Source of the DNA: JAAZHD01 sp012510895 | GTDB taxonomy: Bacteria > Bacillota > Clostridia > Caldicoprobacterales > DTU083 | Direction of reading: 5' to 3' | DNA: 64,000 nucleotides | Assembly (NCBI GenBank): GCA_050951465.1 | Contig: JBMNJC010000021.1 | Coordinates: 1-64,000, forward strand | In this document: piece by piece, positions 25,321-34,978 of the stretch | Layout: each line of letters begins with the position of its first letter | Position numbering within the stretch: position 1 is the first letter of the stretch | Program-made: the position numbers and the translations under genes | The notes under the pieces: model-generated | What the model was told of the DNA's origin: nothing | Databases searched by the model: none | Seen by the model: only the letters and a program-made list of their open reading frames with translations

Positions 25321-26049
25321 TTAATAATCCTTTTCCAGTTTCTTTAAATATTCGAAGCAGACTCTGGCCTCATGAATACCGCTGGGAGTCAGCGTTTCGC
25401 TTTCTACTACCATGGGAATGCCAAGTTCACGGGCTTTTTTATAGACCTGAACTACCGGAGCAGTGCCCAGTCCCAAAGGTTTTCCATTCCCATCCGCATC
25501 GCCGTCCTTGATATGTATAAAATGAATTCGGTCCTTATATTTTTCCATGAATGCCACAGGATCCTCTTTAGCCGCATATGCCCAATAGGTATCCAGTTCA
25601 AGTTTTATATTCGTTTTCTCAACAAGTTCCTGAAAGGGAATATATCCTTCTTCCGTTTCATAAAATTCCCGGGAGTGATTGTGAAAACCAAAGGTAATGC
25701 CCTCTTTTGCCAGTTTGGGCTGAAGCTCATTTGCATAGGCAATAAACTCATCCATCTTGTCCCTGGTCCAAAGATCAGTGCCCGGCACTATAAAGTTTTT
25801 GTTTCCTATGGTTTTGTGATAAGCAACCGTTTCTTCAAAGTTCTTAACAAGATCCCTCCAGTCTGAATGAGTGCCCCAGGTTTTCAGGCCGGTTTTTTCA
25901 AGCATGGCAGCCACTTCATCGGCCGGATGCCCGAAAAAACCAGCAAATTCAACATAGGTATAGCCTATTTCCGCTGTCTGAGCCAGGGCACCCTCCAGGT
26001 CATCCTTTGTAATGTCGCGAATGCTGTAAAGCTGTAATCCATAATCCAT
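25321..26049 (-). CDS. sugar phosphate isomerase/epimerase (TIM barrel)
   Basis: A 242-residue protein of the same broad family as 23808-24656 but only distantly similar. It starts YGLQLYSIRD; metal-site segments are TYVEFAGFFG, FGFHNHSREF, KLELDTYWAYAA and IHFIHIKDGD, ending in VVESETLTP. The YGLQLYSIRD and WAYAAKEDP segments are common in sugar epimerases found with Gfo/Idh dehydrogenases. AAGGAGGG precedes the ATG. It is the first gene of the run 26049-22744. Confidence 0.83.
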   Translation of the reverse strand: MDYGLQLYSIRDITKDDLEGALAQTAEIGYTYVEFAGFFGHPADEVAAMLEKTGLKTWGTHSDWRDLVKNFEETVAYHKTIGNKNFIVPGTDLWTRDKMDEFIAYANELQPKLAKEGITFGFHNHSREFYETEEGYIPFQELVEKTNIKLELDTYWAYAAKEDPVAFMEKYKDRIHFIHIKDGDADGNGKPLGLGTAPVVQVYKKARELGIPMVVESETLTPSGIHEARVCFEYLKKLEKDY

Positions 26050-26103
26050 AACTGCACCCTCCTTATAATAATTTAATATATTAAGCCAATTCTTATAAAA
26101 ACT

Positions 26104-28284
26104 TTAGTTAAGCAAACTTATTTCACCTTTGTCGGAGCCGGATTCACCGATTCGCTTAGCCAGCATGGTGTTCCGCTTTGCAATCTTATTATTCTTGATA
26201 GCCATGGCAACAGCTTTTTTGGTTCCAATCAGGACAAAAACCTTTTTTGCCCTGGTAATGCAGGTATAGAGAAGGTTCCGCTGAAGCATCATGTAGTGCT
26301 GGGTAGTCAGAGGCGCCACTACAATGGGATACTCACTGCCCTGACTCTTATGAACGGTAGAAGCATAGGCCAAAACCACTTCATCAAGTTCAGTAAAGTC
26401 GTATTCCACAGGCCTGCTATCAAAGACAATGCGGATGACCTGGTCCTCCCTGTTAATATCCTCAATGAATCCAATGTCCCCGTTAAATACGTTTTTATCA
26501 TAATTATTCTTTATCTGCATTACCTTGTCGCCGACATAATATGTGGTGCCTCCATATTGAACATACAGTCCCCGCGAGGAGAACTTTTCCTGCAGCAAGC
26601 GATTTAAATTATGGGTTCCGGTAGATCCTCTCAGCATGGGGCAAAGCACCTGAATATCCTTAATCGGGTCAACATTATAGTATTTCGGCAGTCTCTTCAC
26701 TACCAGGGACACAATGGTTTCTGCTATCTTATCAGGTTCTTCTTCCTCCATAAAGAAGAAATCTCTGGTTTTCGGCCCGCTGTACTTTATAAAATAACCT
26801 TGGTTTACCCTGTGTGCATTGGTGATAATCATGCTGCCCCGGGCCTGACGAAAGATGGTAGTCAGCCTGACTACTTCTATTCCTCCGGACTCTATCATGT
26901 CACGAAGAACGTTGCCTGCCCCGACAGAGGGCAGCTGATCAATATCTCCAACCATTATGACGACGGCTTCATTGGGAACGGCTTTTAAAAGATTATACAT
27001 GAGAATCAGATCAACCATGGAAACCTCGTCCAGGATGAGCACATCACATTTCAGAGGATTATCCTCATTGACGGTATATCCTCCCTTAGCCGGTTGATAT
27101 TCCAAAAGGCGGTGAATGGTTTTAGCTTCCATGCGGGTAACCTCAGACATCCGCTTGGCTGCCCTGCCGGTGGGCGCCGCCAGCAGAATTCTTGCGCCCA
27201 GCTGCCGGTATAAGGATATGATGCCCAGGGTGGTAAAGGTTTTTCCGGTTCCCGGGCCTCCGGTTAAAATCATAAGCTTTTGCGAACCTGCTTTAATAAT
27301 GGCCTCTCTTTGTATTCTATCATACCTGACCTTGTTCCTTCTTTCTAATAATTCCAGGATTTCTTCTTTGGGTTTATGAATAAAAGGAGAATCCGTTTCT
27401 TTTATTTGTTTCAATCTTCTTGCAACGCCTACTTCGCTGTGATAAAAAACAGGCAGAAAAATCGCATCATCCTGGTCCAGAACCAGGGAGCCTTCCTTCA
27501 ACATTGAATCCACAGCCGACTCAACCAGTTCCGGCTCAACTTCCAGCAATTTATTTGCCTCTTCAATCAATTGATCCCTATATGCAAAACAGTGCCCGTC
27601 ATTTGACATTTGATTAAGCACATAAAAAATTCCGGAGCGTATTCTTTCATACGACTTAAAATCAAAACCGATGTTTTGAGCGATCTTATCAGCTGTCTTA
27701 AACCCAATGCCCCATATATCATCGGCCAGCTTATATGGGTTTTCCTGCACTACTTTTATGCTTTCATTCCCATAATACTTATATATCTTAACTCCATAAG
27801 CCGTAGAGACTCCATGGGACTGAAGAAATATCATAATGTTCTTTACTTCTTTCTGTTCTTCCCACGCAGCCTTGATCATCTCTATTCGCCTTGGACCTAT
27901 GCCCTCTACCTCCAAAAGGCGCTCTATATCATCTTCAATGACCCTTAAGGTATCTGCCTTAAATTTTTTTACTATCCGCTTGGCATACACAGGGCCGATT
28001 CCTTTTATAAGCCCGCTGCCCAGATATTTCTCAATACCTGCTGCAGTTGCCGGCAGTTTTTCCTCAAAAGAAACCACTTCGAATTGTCTCCCGTACCTGG
28101 AATCAACCTTCCAGCTCCCTTTTAAGGATACAACTGCCCCTATGCTTACAGACGGCATATTCCCCACAATGGTAATAAGATCTTTGCAGCCCTTGCTTCT
28201 GATTCTGGCTACAGTGTATCCGTTCTCATTATTCACAAATGTAATTCTTTCAATGACTCCTGTAAGGCTTTGACTGCCCTGCAT
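26104..28284 (-). CDS. recD2: RecD2 ATP-dependent DNA helicase
   Basis: About 726 residues, the long RecD2/TraA form found in bacteria without RecBCD. An N-terminal OB-like region (residues 1-90) is followed by helix-hairpin-helix repeats (YLGSGLIKGIGPVYAKRI; LLEVEGIGPRRIEMI), then the SF1B helicase core: Walker A LTGGPGTGKTFTT, LLAAPTGRAAKRM, Walker B CDVLILDEVSMVD, GDIDQLPSVGAG, a C-terminal SH3-like insert and VVLAYASTVHKSQGSEYP with TCITRAKK. It unwinds DNA 5' to 3' in repair. GTG 28293 overlaps the ribosome binding site, so ATG 28284 is preferred. Confidence 0.94.
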   Translation of the reverse strand: MQGSQSLTGVIERITFVNNENGYTVARIRSKGCKDLITIVGNMPSVSIGAVVSLKGSWKVDSRYGRQFEVVSFEEKLPATAAGIEKYLGSGLIKGIGPVYAKRIVKKFKADTLRVIEDDIERLLEVEGIGPRRIEMIKAAWEEQKEVKNIMIFLQSHGVSTAYGVKIYKYYGNESIKVVQENPYKLADDIWGIGFKTADKIAQNIGFDFKSYERIRSGIFYVLNQMSNDGHCFAYRDQLIEEANKLLEVEPELVESAVDSMLKEGSLVLDQDDAIFLPVFYHSEVGVARRLKQIKETDSPFIHKPKEEILELLERRNKVRYDRIQREAIIKAGSQKLMILTGGPGTGKTFTTLGIISLYRQLGARILLAAPTGRAAKRMSEVTRMEAKTIHRLLEYQPAKGGYTVNEDNPLKCDVLILDEVSMVDLILMYNLLKAVPNEAVVIMVGDIDQLPSVGAGNVLRDMIESGGIEVVRLTTIFRQARGSMIITNAHRVNQGYFIKYSGPKTRDFFFMEEEEPDKIAETIVSLVVKRLPKYYNVDPIKDIQVLCPMLRGSTGTHNLNRLLQEKFSSRGLYVQYGGTTYYVGDKVMQIKNNYDKNVFNGDIGFIEDINREDQVIRIVFDSRPVEYDFTELDEVVLAYASTVHKSQGSEYPIVVAPLTTQHYMMLQRNLLYTCITRAKKVFVLIGTKKAVAMAIKNNKIAKRNTMLAKRIGESGSDKGEISLLN

Positions 28285-28348
28285 AATATCCACCTTTTAC
28301 TAAGCTGTATTATACTTCCTGCAGCTCTTATTCTATCATATAATAAAC

Positions 28349-29206
28349 TCAATTTATTATTTTATTGATTTCTGTATCGGATAATATTTCCTGATCAGCT
28401 TCATTTACAACTTCCCGGGAAGGAGCCATGACATATAAGACAATGGTTGACTGAAACTCATCAAAGTACCTTGCATAAGCCCGCCCCTTCAAGTCTATAA
28501 CAGGAAAGCTTTCTTTGTAATGGAAAAGGCCCATAGGTTTTCCAAATTGCAGATATCCCTGATTAAACCCCCTATATTCATGAACCGGGCTGTTAGTTCT
28601 TATTTCTAAATCTACACGGGCCCATCCTTTATACCCTGCATACTCCAAATCATATTCTGTCGAAATGATTTCCACATGAAAAACCTTATCCTCCGGCGGA
28701 CATCCAATGGAAGTCAGCAGCAGATATTTCTGATCAAATTCCGGTATCTTTGCCAGCTCCTCCAGGTTCAGGGTTCCGTCTTCCTGAAAACCGAACTTTC
28801 TGTTTTTATCATAGGGCTTTAGGATATAGCCGCCGTATATGCTGCTGTAATAGGGAGAATTGGGATTGTAATAAGAGGAAGCCCCTTTAAGATGTTGAAA
28901 ATGGCCGAAGTTATAAAGCACGGTGAATTCCACAGGCTCCCCCAAATAAGCCGATAACCCTTCATCATCGTTAAAATATACAGTGAAAGGGTACCAGTCT
29001 CTCTTTTTTGTATGAAGGCCGCCGGAGATGCTGAATTTAATCTGATTTTTATACAGTACGCTGTTTCTTTTATGATAACAGCTGTATGGAAGCATAACTG
29101 CGCAGCTTCGGATAAAAGCGCAGAAAGGAGAAAACAAAAAGATAGTAATAAGCAATATAATCAGAATTGCTCTTAGGGCCGTTTTTTTCCTGATCAATAT
29201 GCTCAC
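28349..29206 (-). CDS. unrecognised membrane-anchored extracellular protein
   Basis: Not assigned to a family. The 285-residue product has one N-terminal hydrophobic helix (about residues 11-33) after a basic start (IRKKTALR), predicting a membrane anchor or uncleaved signal, then about 250 soluble, aromatic-rich residues (for example SSYYNPNSPYYSSIYGGY), with few cysteines. Its GTG start overlaps the argC stop (GTGA), so it is translationally coupled to argC, although an arginine-biosynthesis role is not suggested by its sequence. Downstream 28285-28348 holds nothing notable. Confidence 0.65.
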   Translation of the reverse strand: MSILIRKKTALRAILIILLITIFLFSPFCAFIRSCAVMLPYSCYHKRNSVLYKNQIKFSISGGLHTKKRDWYPFTVYFNDDEGLSAYLGEPVEFTVLYNFGHFQHLKGASSYYNPNSPYYSSIYGGYILKPYDKNRKFGFQEDGTLNLEELAKIPEFDQKYLLLTSIGCPPEDKVFHVEIISTEYDLEYAGYKGWARVDLEIRTNSPVHEYRGFNQGYLQFGKPMGLFHYKESFPVIDLKGRAYARYFDEFQSTIVLYVMAPSREVVNEADQEILSDTEINKIIN

Positions 29207-30150
29207 AGCCCAATATCCTCGTCAAAGCCCAGCATTATATTCATGTTCTGTACTGCTGCTCCGGATGCTCCTTTGCCTAAGTTATCAAATCGGGCTGTAA
29301 GCAGGATCTGTTCTTCATGACCGAAAACAGATATCTCAACCCGGTTTGTGTCATTGCAGGCTTCCGGATTCAAAAATTTGCCATCCTCAAGCAGGCTGTC
29401 ATCTCCATAAGGCATCACCCTGATAAATTTTTCATCCTTATAGAATTCGGCCATCATCTTCTGAACATCTTCAGCGCCTGCTTTTTTATTAAGCTTTCTC
29501 ACTGCGATTGGAACTGATACAGCCATACCTTTATAAAAGTTTGCCACGATCGGAAGGAAAACCGGTTCATAGTCGAGGCCTGGAATCACTTTCATTTCCG
29601 GTAAATGCTTATGCTTAAGATTAAGTCCGTATGGCTTCGGACTGTTGATGCTGTCCGGGGCATTTTCATCTTCATATTTGGCAATAAGACTTTTGCCGCC
29701 GCCGCTGTAGCCGGTAACAGAGGTGCATGTTAAGGGATAATCCCTGGGAAGGATGCCGAGCTTGATCAGCGGATAAACCAGAAGGATAAAGCCTGTGGAA
29801 TGACATCCTGGGTTGGCAACTCTTTTTGAATCTCGAATCCTCTCCCTTTGCTCCCTGCCCATTTCCGGAAGACCATATACCCAATCCTTATGAATACGGT
29901 GGGCCGTGCTTGCATCAATAACCTTTGTACGGTCATTTTTAATCAGGCTTGCCGCCTCTTTTGCTGCAGCATCCGGAAGGCAGAGGAAAACCAGATCCGC
30001 TTCATTCAGGAATTTTCTGCGTTCATCTATGTCTCTTCTTTTTTCGTAGTCTATCTTCAGTATTTCCAAATCCGTCCTTTTGGACAAGTATTCGTGAATT
30101 CTAAGCCCTGTTGTGCCTTCCTGCCCGTCAACATAGATCTTATATTTCAT
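29203..30150 (-). CDS. argC: N-acetyl-gamma-glutamyl-phosphate reductase (short type)
   Basis: A 315-residue enzyme of the shorter ArgC class. It shows VDGQEGTTGLRIHEYL (nucleotide-binding start), VFLCLPDAAAKEA, VIDASTAHR, VYGLPEM, the active-site cysteine in RVANPGCHSTGF and the catalytic histidine in LKHKHLPEM, then DNLGKGASGAAVQNMN at the end. It reduces N-acetylglutamyl phosphate in ornithine/arginine synthesis. No other arg gene is in the window, so argC is separated from the rest of the pathway. Confidence 0.94.
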   Translation of the reverse strand: MKYKIYVDGQEGTTGLRIHEYLSKRTDLEILKIDYEKRRDIDERRKFLNEADLVFLCLPDAAAKEAASLIKNDRTKVIDASTAHRIHKDWVYGLPEMGREQRERIRDSKRVANPGCHSTGFILLVYPLIKLGILPRDYPLTCTSVTGYSGGGKSLIAKYEDENAPDSINSPKPYGLNLKHKHLPEMKVIPGLDYEPVFLPIVANFYKGMAVSVPIAVRKLNKKAGAEDVQKMMAEFYKDEKFIRVMPYGDDSLLEDGKFLNPEACNDTNRVEISVFGHEEQILLTARFDNLGKGASGAAVQNMNIMLGFDEDIGL

Positions 30151-30240
30151 AATGCAATACCTCCACAGATTATATGTATTATAAAAACTTCTTTTTTAAA
30201 TCATTTCCGAAAATACCTGATTCGTGGATTCAGCCTTTTA

Positions 30241-30570
30241 TCATATCGTTTCATGTTCCGCATAAGATAACCCTTTTGACAGGTATACAATGAAGATAAT
30301 AATGCCTGTAAGAGCAAGCAGATCCCCCGGAACCGGCAGATAGGCAAGCCAAAAACCAATTGAACGAGAACTTTTTTCAGTTAAATGCCTTGCAAGTGAT
30401 TCTATGTAATAACGAAGTATTAAGGAGTAAAGTTTCGATAAAAATGAAAAAAGAAAAAAGAAGAAACCGCCTTTGTACAGCAGTTTTTTTGATTTGCTGC
30501 CATAAAAACAAATTATCATACCTATCAGTAAAGAGGCCGTTGTTATAATATTCAGGATGGCGATGAACAT
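30241..30570 (-). CDS. small hypothetical membrane protein
   Basis: A 109-residue protein with three likely membrane helices (about residues 3-23, 33-52 and 80-99) and basic connectors (GSKSKKLLYKGG). AGGAGG lies 10 nt before the ATG, supporting that it is a real gene. No family recognised. It precedes argC on the same strand by 90 nt. The 239-nt gap upstream (30571-30809), shared with the divergent SGNH gene, shows no distinct element. Confidence 0.55.
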   Translation of the reverse strand: MFIAILNIITTASLLIGMIICFYGSKSKKLLYKGGFFFFLFSFLSKLYSLILRYYIESLARHLTEKSSRSIGFWLAYLPVPGDLLALTGIIIFIVYLSKGLSYAEHETI

Positions 30571-30809
30571 ATGTATACATCCTCCTAGCCCTTCTTATTA
30601 TGCTTCGGATTTGCTGTTATAACAACAATTTAAGTATAACACAGATAAAACCGGTTTAAAAGAAAATAGAAGCACTTATGGAAATGAAAATTAGTTTACA
30701 TTTCCTGCTTATCTAAGATATAGTAATATTGTATGCTTTATTAAGCAGTGACAGAGCACAGTGACCTATAAACACAATACATAGCTATAAATTATAAGGA
30801 GGAACAGCC

Positions 30810-31910
30810 ATGAGCCAATATGATATCACAAAAGATGATCCCAATTTCATAACTAATTCCGACTTGCCGGTGAAGAATGTACGCTGGATAAACTGTCAAA
30901 GGCCGCCCATAGAAATATTTGGTCTGGCCCACTGTCAGGGTGATGAATTCTGGCGTATGCCGCCCGGAGTCAAAGATACTGTAAACGCCGGTGTCAGCGG
31001 CCTGGCCACCCATACTGCCGGTGCTCGTATCCGATTTCGGACCGATTCTCCCTACGTTGCGTTAAGAGTAAAGCTTTTATACACCGATTCCATGTCCCAT
31101 ATGCCTCTGACAGGAAAGTCAGGCTGCGACATATACCTGGGAGCAGGCAAAAATAAGATCTTTTATAAAAAGACAGCCATTCCCGCCTCCGTCGACACAG
31201 AAGCCTATGAAGCTATCTGCTGCAAGAGACCTGTTATGGAGGATGTTACAGTGAACCTGCCCCTATATAACGGAGTCAAAGCAGTATACATCGGAATCAG
31301 CAATGATGCAGAGCTTCAAAGCCCCACGCCCTATACTGTTTCTGTACCTATTGTTTACTACGGTTCATCCATTACCCAGGGCGGATGTGCTTCCCGTCCG
31401 GGCAATTCATATCAGGCAATTCTCTCCCGCTGGCTGGATGCAGATTACATTAATTTAGGTTTTTCAGGCAGCGCCAGAGGGGAAGAAAACATGGCTCATT
31501 ATATAAAAGGTCTTAACATGAGCGTTTTTGTATACGATTATGATCATAACGCTCCAACTGCCGAGCATCTGGAAAAAACCCATGAAAAGTTCTTCAGAAT
31601 TATAGCTGAAGCTAATCCAAACCTGCCGGTAATTATGGCTTCCAGATGTGATTTTGAATCTGTCTCCCTGCCGGATAACAGCACCAAAGACAGCGAGAAA
31701 TGCCGTGAAATCATTCGGCGGACCTATGAAAATGCTAAGGCCGACGGCTATAAAAATGTATGGTTTGTCGACGGCCAAACATTTTTTGGAACCCGCGGAC
31801 GGGACAGCTGTACAGTAGACGGCTGCCATCCCAATGATTTAGGATTTATGCGCATGGCAGAAGGATTTTATCCCTACATAAAAGAAGCCCTTAATTCCAT
31901 AGGCGGCTGA
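30810..31910 (+). CDS. SGNH/GDSL-family hydrolase
   Basis: A 366-residue two-domain esterase-like protein. Residues 1-175 form a beta-rich N-terminal domain (SGNH_N-like, with ARIRFRTDSPYVALRV); the SGNH catalytic domain follows, with the nucleophile serine in YYGSSITQGG (about 188-197), the glycine block GFSGSARGEE, a later IMASRCD, and the catalytic Asp/His pair in DGCHPNDLGF. No signal peptide, so it is intracellular. Related proteins deacetylate sugars; the substrate here is unknown. The start has AAGGAGG 9 nt upstream. Confidence 0.83.
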   Translation: MSQYDITKDDPNFITNSDLPVKNVRWINCQRPPIEIFGLAHCQGDEFWRMPPGVKDTVNAGVSGLATHTAGARIRFRTDSPYVALRVKLLYTDSMSHMPLTGKSGCDIYLGAGKNKIFYKKTAIPASVDTEAYEAICCKRPVMEDVTVNLPLYNGVKAVYIGISNDAELQSPTPYTVSVPIVYYGSSITQGGCASRPGNSYQAILSRWLDADYINLGFSGSARGEENMAHYIKGLNMSVFVYDYDHNAPTAEHLEKTHEKFFRIIAEANPNLPVIMASRCDFESVSLPDNSTKDSEKCREIIRRTYENAKADGYKNVWFVDGQTFFGTRGRDSCTVDGCHPNDLGFMRMAEGFYPYIKEALNSIGG

Positions 31911-31927
31911 AAACCTCTGATAGCAAA

Positions 31928-31970
31928 AAAAGACAGATGAGATAAATTGTAGTTTCCTCATCTGTCTTTT
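31928..31970. terminator. bidirectional terminator after the SGNH hydrolase
   Basis: AAAAGACAGATGAG pairs perfectly with CTCATCTGTCTTTT around a 15-nt loop; T-rich on both strands. Confidence 0.8.
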
Positions 31971-32005
31971 ATTAGTTATTTTCCCGGAGGCAGTCTTCAG
32001 CATAT

Positions 32006-32030
32006 TGCCGGCCGTTTGCTTCGGCCGGCA
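32006..32030. terminator. GC-rich hairpin after the DUF4340 gene
   Basis: TGCCGGCCG and CGGCCGGCA form a 9-bp stem with a 7-nt loop, 7 nt beyond the stop at 32037. On plus it is followed by TTTTGCTT; on minus by AATATG. It is likely an end-of-operon stem, though without a proper T-run on the minus strand. Confidence 0.5.
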
Positions 32031-32036
32031 TTTTGC

Positions 32037-33509
32037 TTATTCTCCGCCTTTGGTTTGCTTAACAAAGTCTTCCAAAGCTCCAAATACCCAATTCAACCGA
32101 TTGCGGGATACCAAAAACTCTGATTCCATATCCCCGTCATTAACCAGTGAGTAGAAATTGCTGTCATAGGGATAGAACTCAACAGTTGAGTCAGGCATGC
32201 CTGCCTTGTTCGTATGGAATGTGAGTTTAAGATCCGGCACTCCGCTTGCAGTATGCTGCTTCTCCGTATCCACTACAATGCCTATCAGGTTCTGATAAAA
32301 GCTCTTGAAAGCCTTCTCTTCCACTTCTTTTCCATCGAAGAAGAAAGTTTCTATTACTTCATCTTCCTCTTCTTCATCATCTGACTCAATTATTTCCCTT
32401 TCTATGGATAAGGTATGCTTTTTCCCTCTGCCTTCAAAGGTAACAGCGTCGATATCCTGTATGTTCACCAGAAGCGCAAACTTATCGCAGATTTCCAGGG
32501 GCTTGAAGTCAAGGAAAGAAAGCTTGGATTCACTCATAGCGTAAACTGCATCGGAATCTTTGGTTTTGAAATATATTTTACCGTCTTCCGTAGTATTCCC
32601 GAAGACCAGGTCCAAAACACTGCCTGCATAATCCTTAATCGTAAGTTCCAGTTTTGGAACATCCAAACCATACTTACTGTAGTCTTCCGGGTGATCATCC
32701 ACAAATTCTTCTATCTGGAATGCCGGCATGTTATTCAGCCGTTCGTCCAGGAATTTTGTTGTATCCACACCCCGCGGCCTTTTATAAGGCTTAACCATAT
32801 AAAAGACATTTATGCCGTATTGGGCCAGTTCGCTCTCCAAATCATCGCTTAGTACTATCTCTATTTCCGGTCTGCCTTCCCCCGCTGCACGGAAGTAAGT
32901 TAACTGCTGAATATCTACGCTGGGCAGGCTCTTGTCACGGAAATCGGACAATACTGAAGTCAAACGCTCGCCATGCGTGTTAGTAACCGCATACACATTA
33001 GGGTCACCTTTTTTCATAAGGTACCAGCTTGCTCCGTCAGCTGTTCTGTTACCCAGGTACAAGGTAACTTCTGTACCGTCATCCAAGGTCGCGACCCCTT
33101 CAGCCAAGGGCTTATCCAGACCGTAAATTGATAAGTCCTCCGGATCTTCCTCTACCAGCAGCTTTGCTTTCAGGTTTGAAAAAGTTCTGACCAGATCCTC
33201 CACCCTTGACTGCACCAGCTTCACCGGATAGGAAGTTTTGTTTACCCAGACGGTCTCGGTTTTAGGTTCTTCTCCTTCTTCTGTCTCTGCCTGTCTCTCT
33301 TCTTTTTCAAAAACCAGGTCTTCATCCAAATCATTATTCCTTAGAATTATTTTCTGAATTTTATCAACTTCTATACTGGAGATCTCTATGTCCGGCTCCC
33401 GGTCTGCCGTGTCCGGCGTTTCACCTGACCGGCTGGAGAAAAAGGCATATGCTCCGACTAATACAATCAGCACAGCAAGCAGTATAATCATGTTGCGTTT
33501 TCTTCTCAT
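32037..33509 (-). CDS. DUF4340 domain-containing membrane-anchored protein
   Basis: A 490-residue protein with one N-terminal membrane helix (residues 5-24, IILLAVLIVLVGAYAFF) and a large extracytoplasmic region holding repeated DUF4340-type segments: YGLDKPLAEGVATLDDGTEV with LYLGNRT at about 135-160, and YGLDVPKLELTIKD with LVFGNTTEDGKIYFK at about 275-305. The internal repeat of YGLD...(L/V)xxGN is easy to see. It is the last gene of the GldA/F/G-like ABC cluster and overlaps gldG by an ATGA. Its biochemical role is unknown; DUF4340 proteins habitually accompany these transporters. Confidence 0.87.
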   Translation of the reverse strand: MRRKRNMIILLAVLIVLVGAYAFFSSRSGETPDTADREPDIEISSIEVDKIQKIILRNNDLDEDLVFEKEERQAETEEGEEPKTETVWVNKTSYPVKLVQSRVEDLVRTFSNLKAKLLVEEDPEDLSIYGLDKPLAEGVATLDDGTEVTLYLGNRTADGASWYLMKKGDPNVYAVTNTHGERLTSVLSDFRDKSLPSVDIQQLTYFRAAGEGRPEIEIVLSDDLESELAQYGINVFYMVKPYKRPRGVDTTKFLDERLNNMPAFQIEEFVDDHPEDYSKYGLDVPKLELTIKDYAGSVLDLVFGNTTEDGKIYFKTKDSDAVYAMSESKLSFLDFKPLEICDKFALLVNIQDIDAVTFEGRGKKHTLSIEREIIESDDEEEEDEVIETFFFDGKEVEEKAFKSFYQNLIGIVVDTEKQHTASGVPDLKLTFHTNKAGMPDSTVEFYPYDSNFYSLVNDGDMESEFLVSRNRLNWVFGALEDFVKQTKGGE

Positions 33510-34966
33510 AGGTTACGCCTCCTCAGCCAAACTGCCAACCCGGCGATCAGGCAGATTAAGGGAACTATAATGAGTGCCAGAGCACCATAAATGCGCAATT
33601 GCATGCCGGTCACCGTTAAAGGCTGATAGGTCAGGCTCTTCGGCCTAATGCTGATAGTATCTTTTCTTTCATATATCCAGTTCAAGCTGTTCATGAATAA
33701 GTTGCTTCCGCCTTCCAGACCAACATCCAGGAAATCAGAGTTGCCTATAACCACCAGCCTTGCTTTATATGTCTCATTGGCGGCAAGATTATATACATTA
33801 TCTTCAATGGCAACTGCCAATTTCAGAGGACCTTCCAGATCGCCTGCCTGTTTTTCCAGACTGGTATCACTGCTTGTAACAGGTCTGCCGAATGCCTTGT
33901 CCGATGTTTCGAGCAAGGTTTCTATGGTAAGGGTGGTTCTCAGCGTTTCCGCTTCCTTGAGCGCATGGGCACCGGGAAGGAACATGGGAAGGTTGTTGTT
34001 TTTGATTGGATTAATAATTTCGTGACTTCCATAGGTGGGAATCACATACAGCGGGTTTCCGCCTATAAACTTGCCTGGTTCGCCTTCAATTACCATGGTA
34101 TTTGTCAATCCTATTCCGTAGGTTTCCAAAAGTTCCTGGAATTTAGGCAGTTCGTTAATAAGGAGATCCATCATGAACAACATCTTACCGCCGTTTGCCA
34201 GATACTCCTTTAATACATCAAGTTCATCATCCGTTAAATCGCGCTGGGGCCCGTTGACTATAAGCAAACCAGCATCCTCAGGAACTGCATCCAATCCCAG
34301 AAGTGTTAAGCTTTTGACTTCAAAGTTTTCCAGTTCCATCTGTCTCTTGGTGTTATAAGTGAGAGATTTTTCTCCATGCCCTTGAAGCTCATAAGCCACA
34401 GGGGTCTCAGCACCGGTGACAAACAGGATGGCAGAAGTCAGCCTTTGTTCAACTGCAAGCGACTCAACCTGATACTCACCTGTTGTTTGGGATTGCCTGA
34501 AATTATACATTTCGTACTGTGAAATAACCCTGAATAAATCTCCGCATTCCACCAGAATATTGCCGGTACTGAGGCTGTTGTTGTCCTTGGTATATTTCTG
34601 TGCTGTAAGAGGATCCCTGACAGGATCTATATAATCAGACCTGATATGGCTGGACAGTCTTGCATAACGCTGTACGATTTCCTCAATAACGGGATTTGCC
34701 GAACCCTGTTCACCGATATAGTATATTGTAACATCCTTATCAAGATTCTCCAGGATCTCTGTTGTCTGCTCAGACAAAGAATACAGCTTATTTGTAGTCA
34801 GATCAATGCGAACCGGAACCAGATCAGCTACCAAATTAACAATGACGAGGGCAGCAATTAAAATCAGTGTAATAACTGTTGCGTAACCGCCGTATTTAAA
34901 TTTTTTGCTTTTAAATGATTCTGCTATATTCAGGCTTATCTTCTTCTTATCATCTATCTTTTTCAT
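33506..34966 (-). CDS. GldG-family ABC-transporter-associated protein
   Basis: A 486-residue protein with an N-terminal membrane helix (about 26-46), a long extracytoplasmic GldG/IFT52-like domain (RIDLTTNKLYSLSEQTTEILENL, DYIDPVRDP, AYELQGHGEKSL, LLIVNGPQRDLTDDELDVLKEYLANGGKMLFMMD) and a C-terminal membrane helix (about 456-480) ending in RRRNL. The family pairs with an ABC-2 permease and ATPase in gliding bacteroidetes and also in many non-gliding Firmicutes, where the substrate is unknown. It starts 12 nt after the permease gene. Confidence 0.88.
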   Translation of the reverse strand: MKKIDDKKKISLNIAESFKSKKFKYGGYATVITLILIAALVIVNLVADLVPVRIDLTTNKLYSLSEQTTEILENLDKDVTIYYIGEQGSANPVIEEIVQRYARLSSHIRSDYIDPVRDPLTAQKYTKDNNSLSTGNILVECGDLFRVISQYEMYNFRQSQTTGEYQVESLAVEQRLTSAILFVTGAETPVAYELQGHGEKSLTYNTKRQMELENFEVKSLTLLGLDAVPEDAGLLIVNGPQRDLTDDELDVLKEYLANGGKMLFMMDLLINELPKFQELLETYGIGLTNTMVIEGEPGKFIGGNPLYVIPTYGSHEIINPIKNNNLPMFLPGAHALKEAETLRTTLTIETLLETSDKAFGRPVTSSDTSLEKQAGDLEGPLKLAVAIEDNVYNLAANETYKARLVVIGNSDFLDVGLEGGSNLFMNSLNWIYERKDTISIRPKSLTYQPLTVTGMQLRIYGALALIIVPLICLIAGLAVWLRRRNL

Positions 34967-34978
34967 CCCTCTACCCCC

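Noticed and set aside
30377..30580. A 67-codon frame overlapping the small membrane protein upstream of argC
   Set aside because: The overlapping 109-codon frame has coherent membrane helices and a suitably spaced AGGAGG, while this frame starts within that site.
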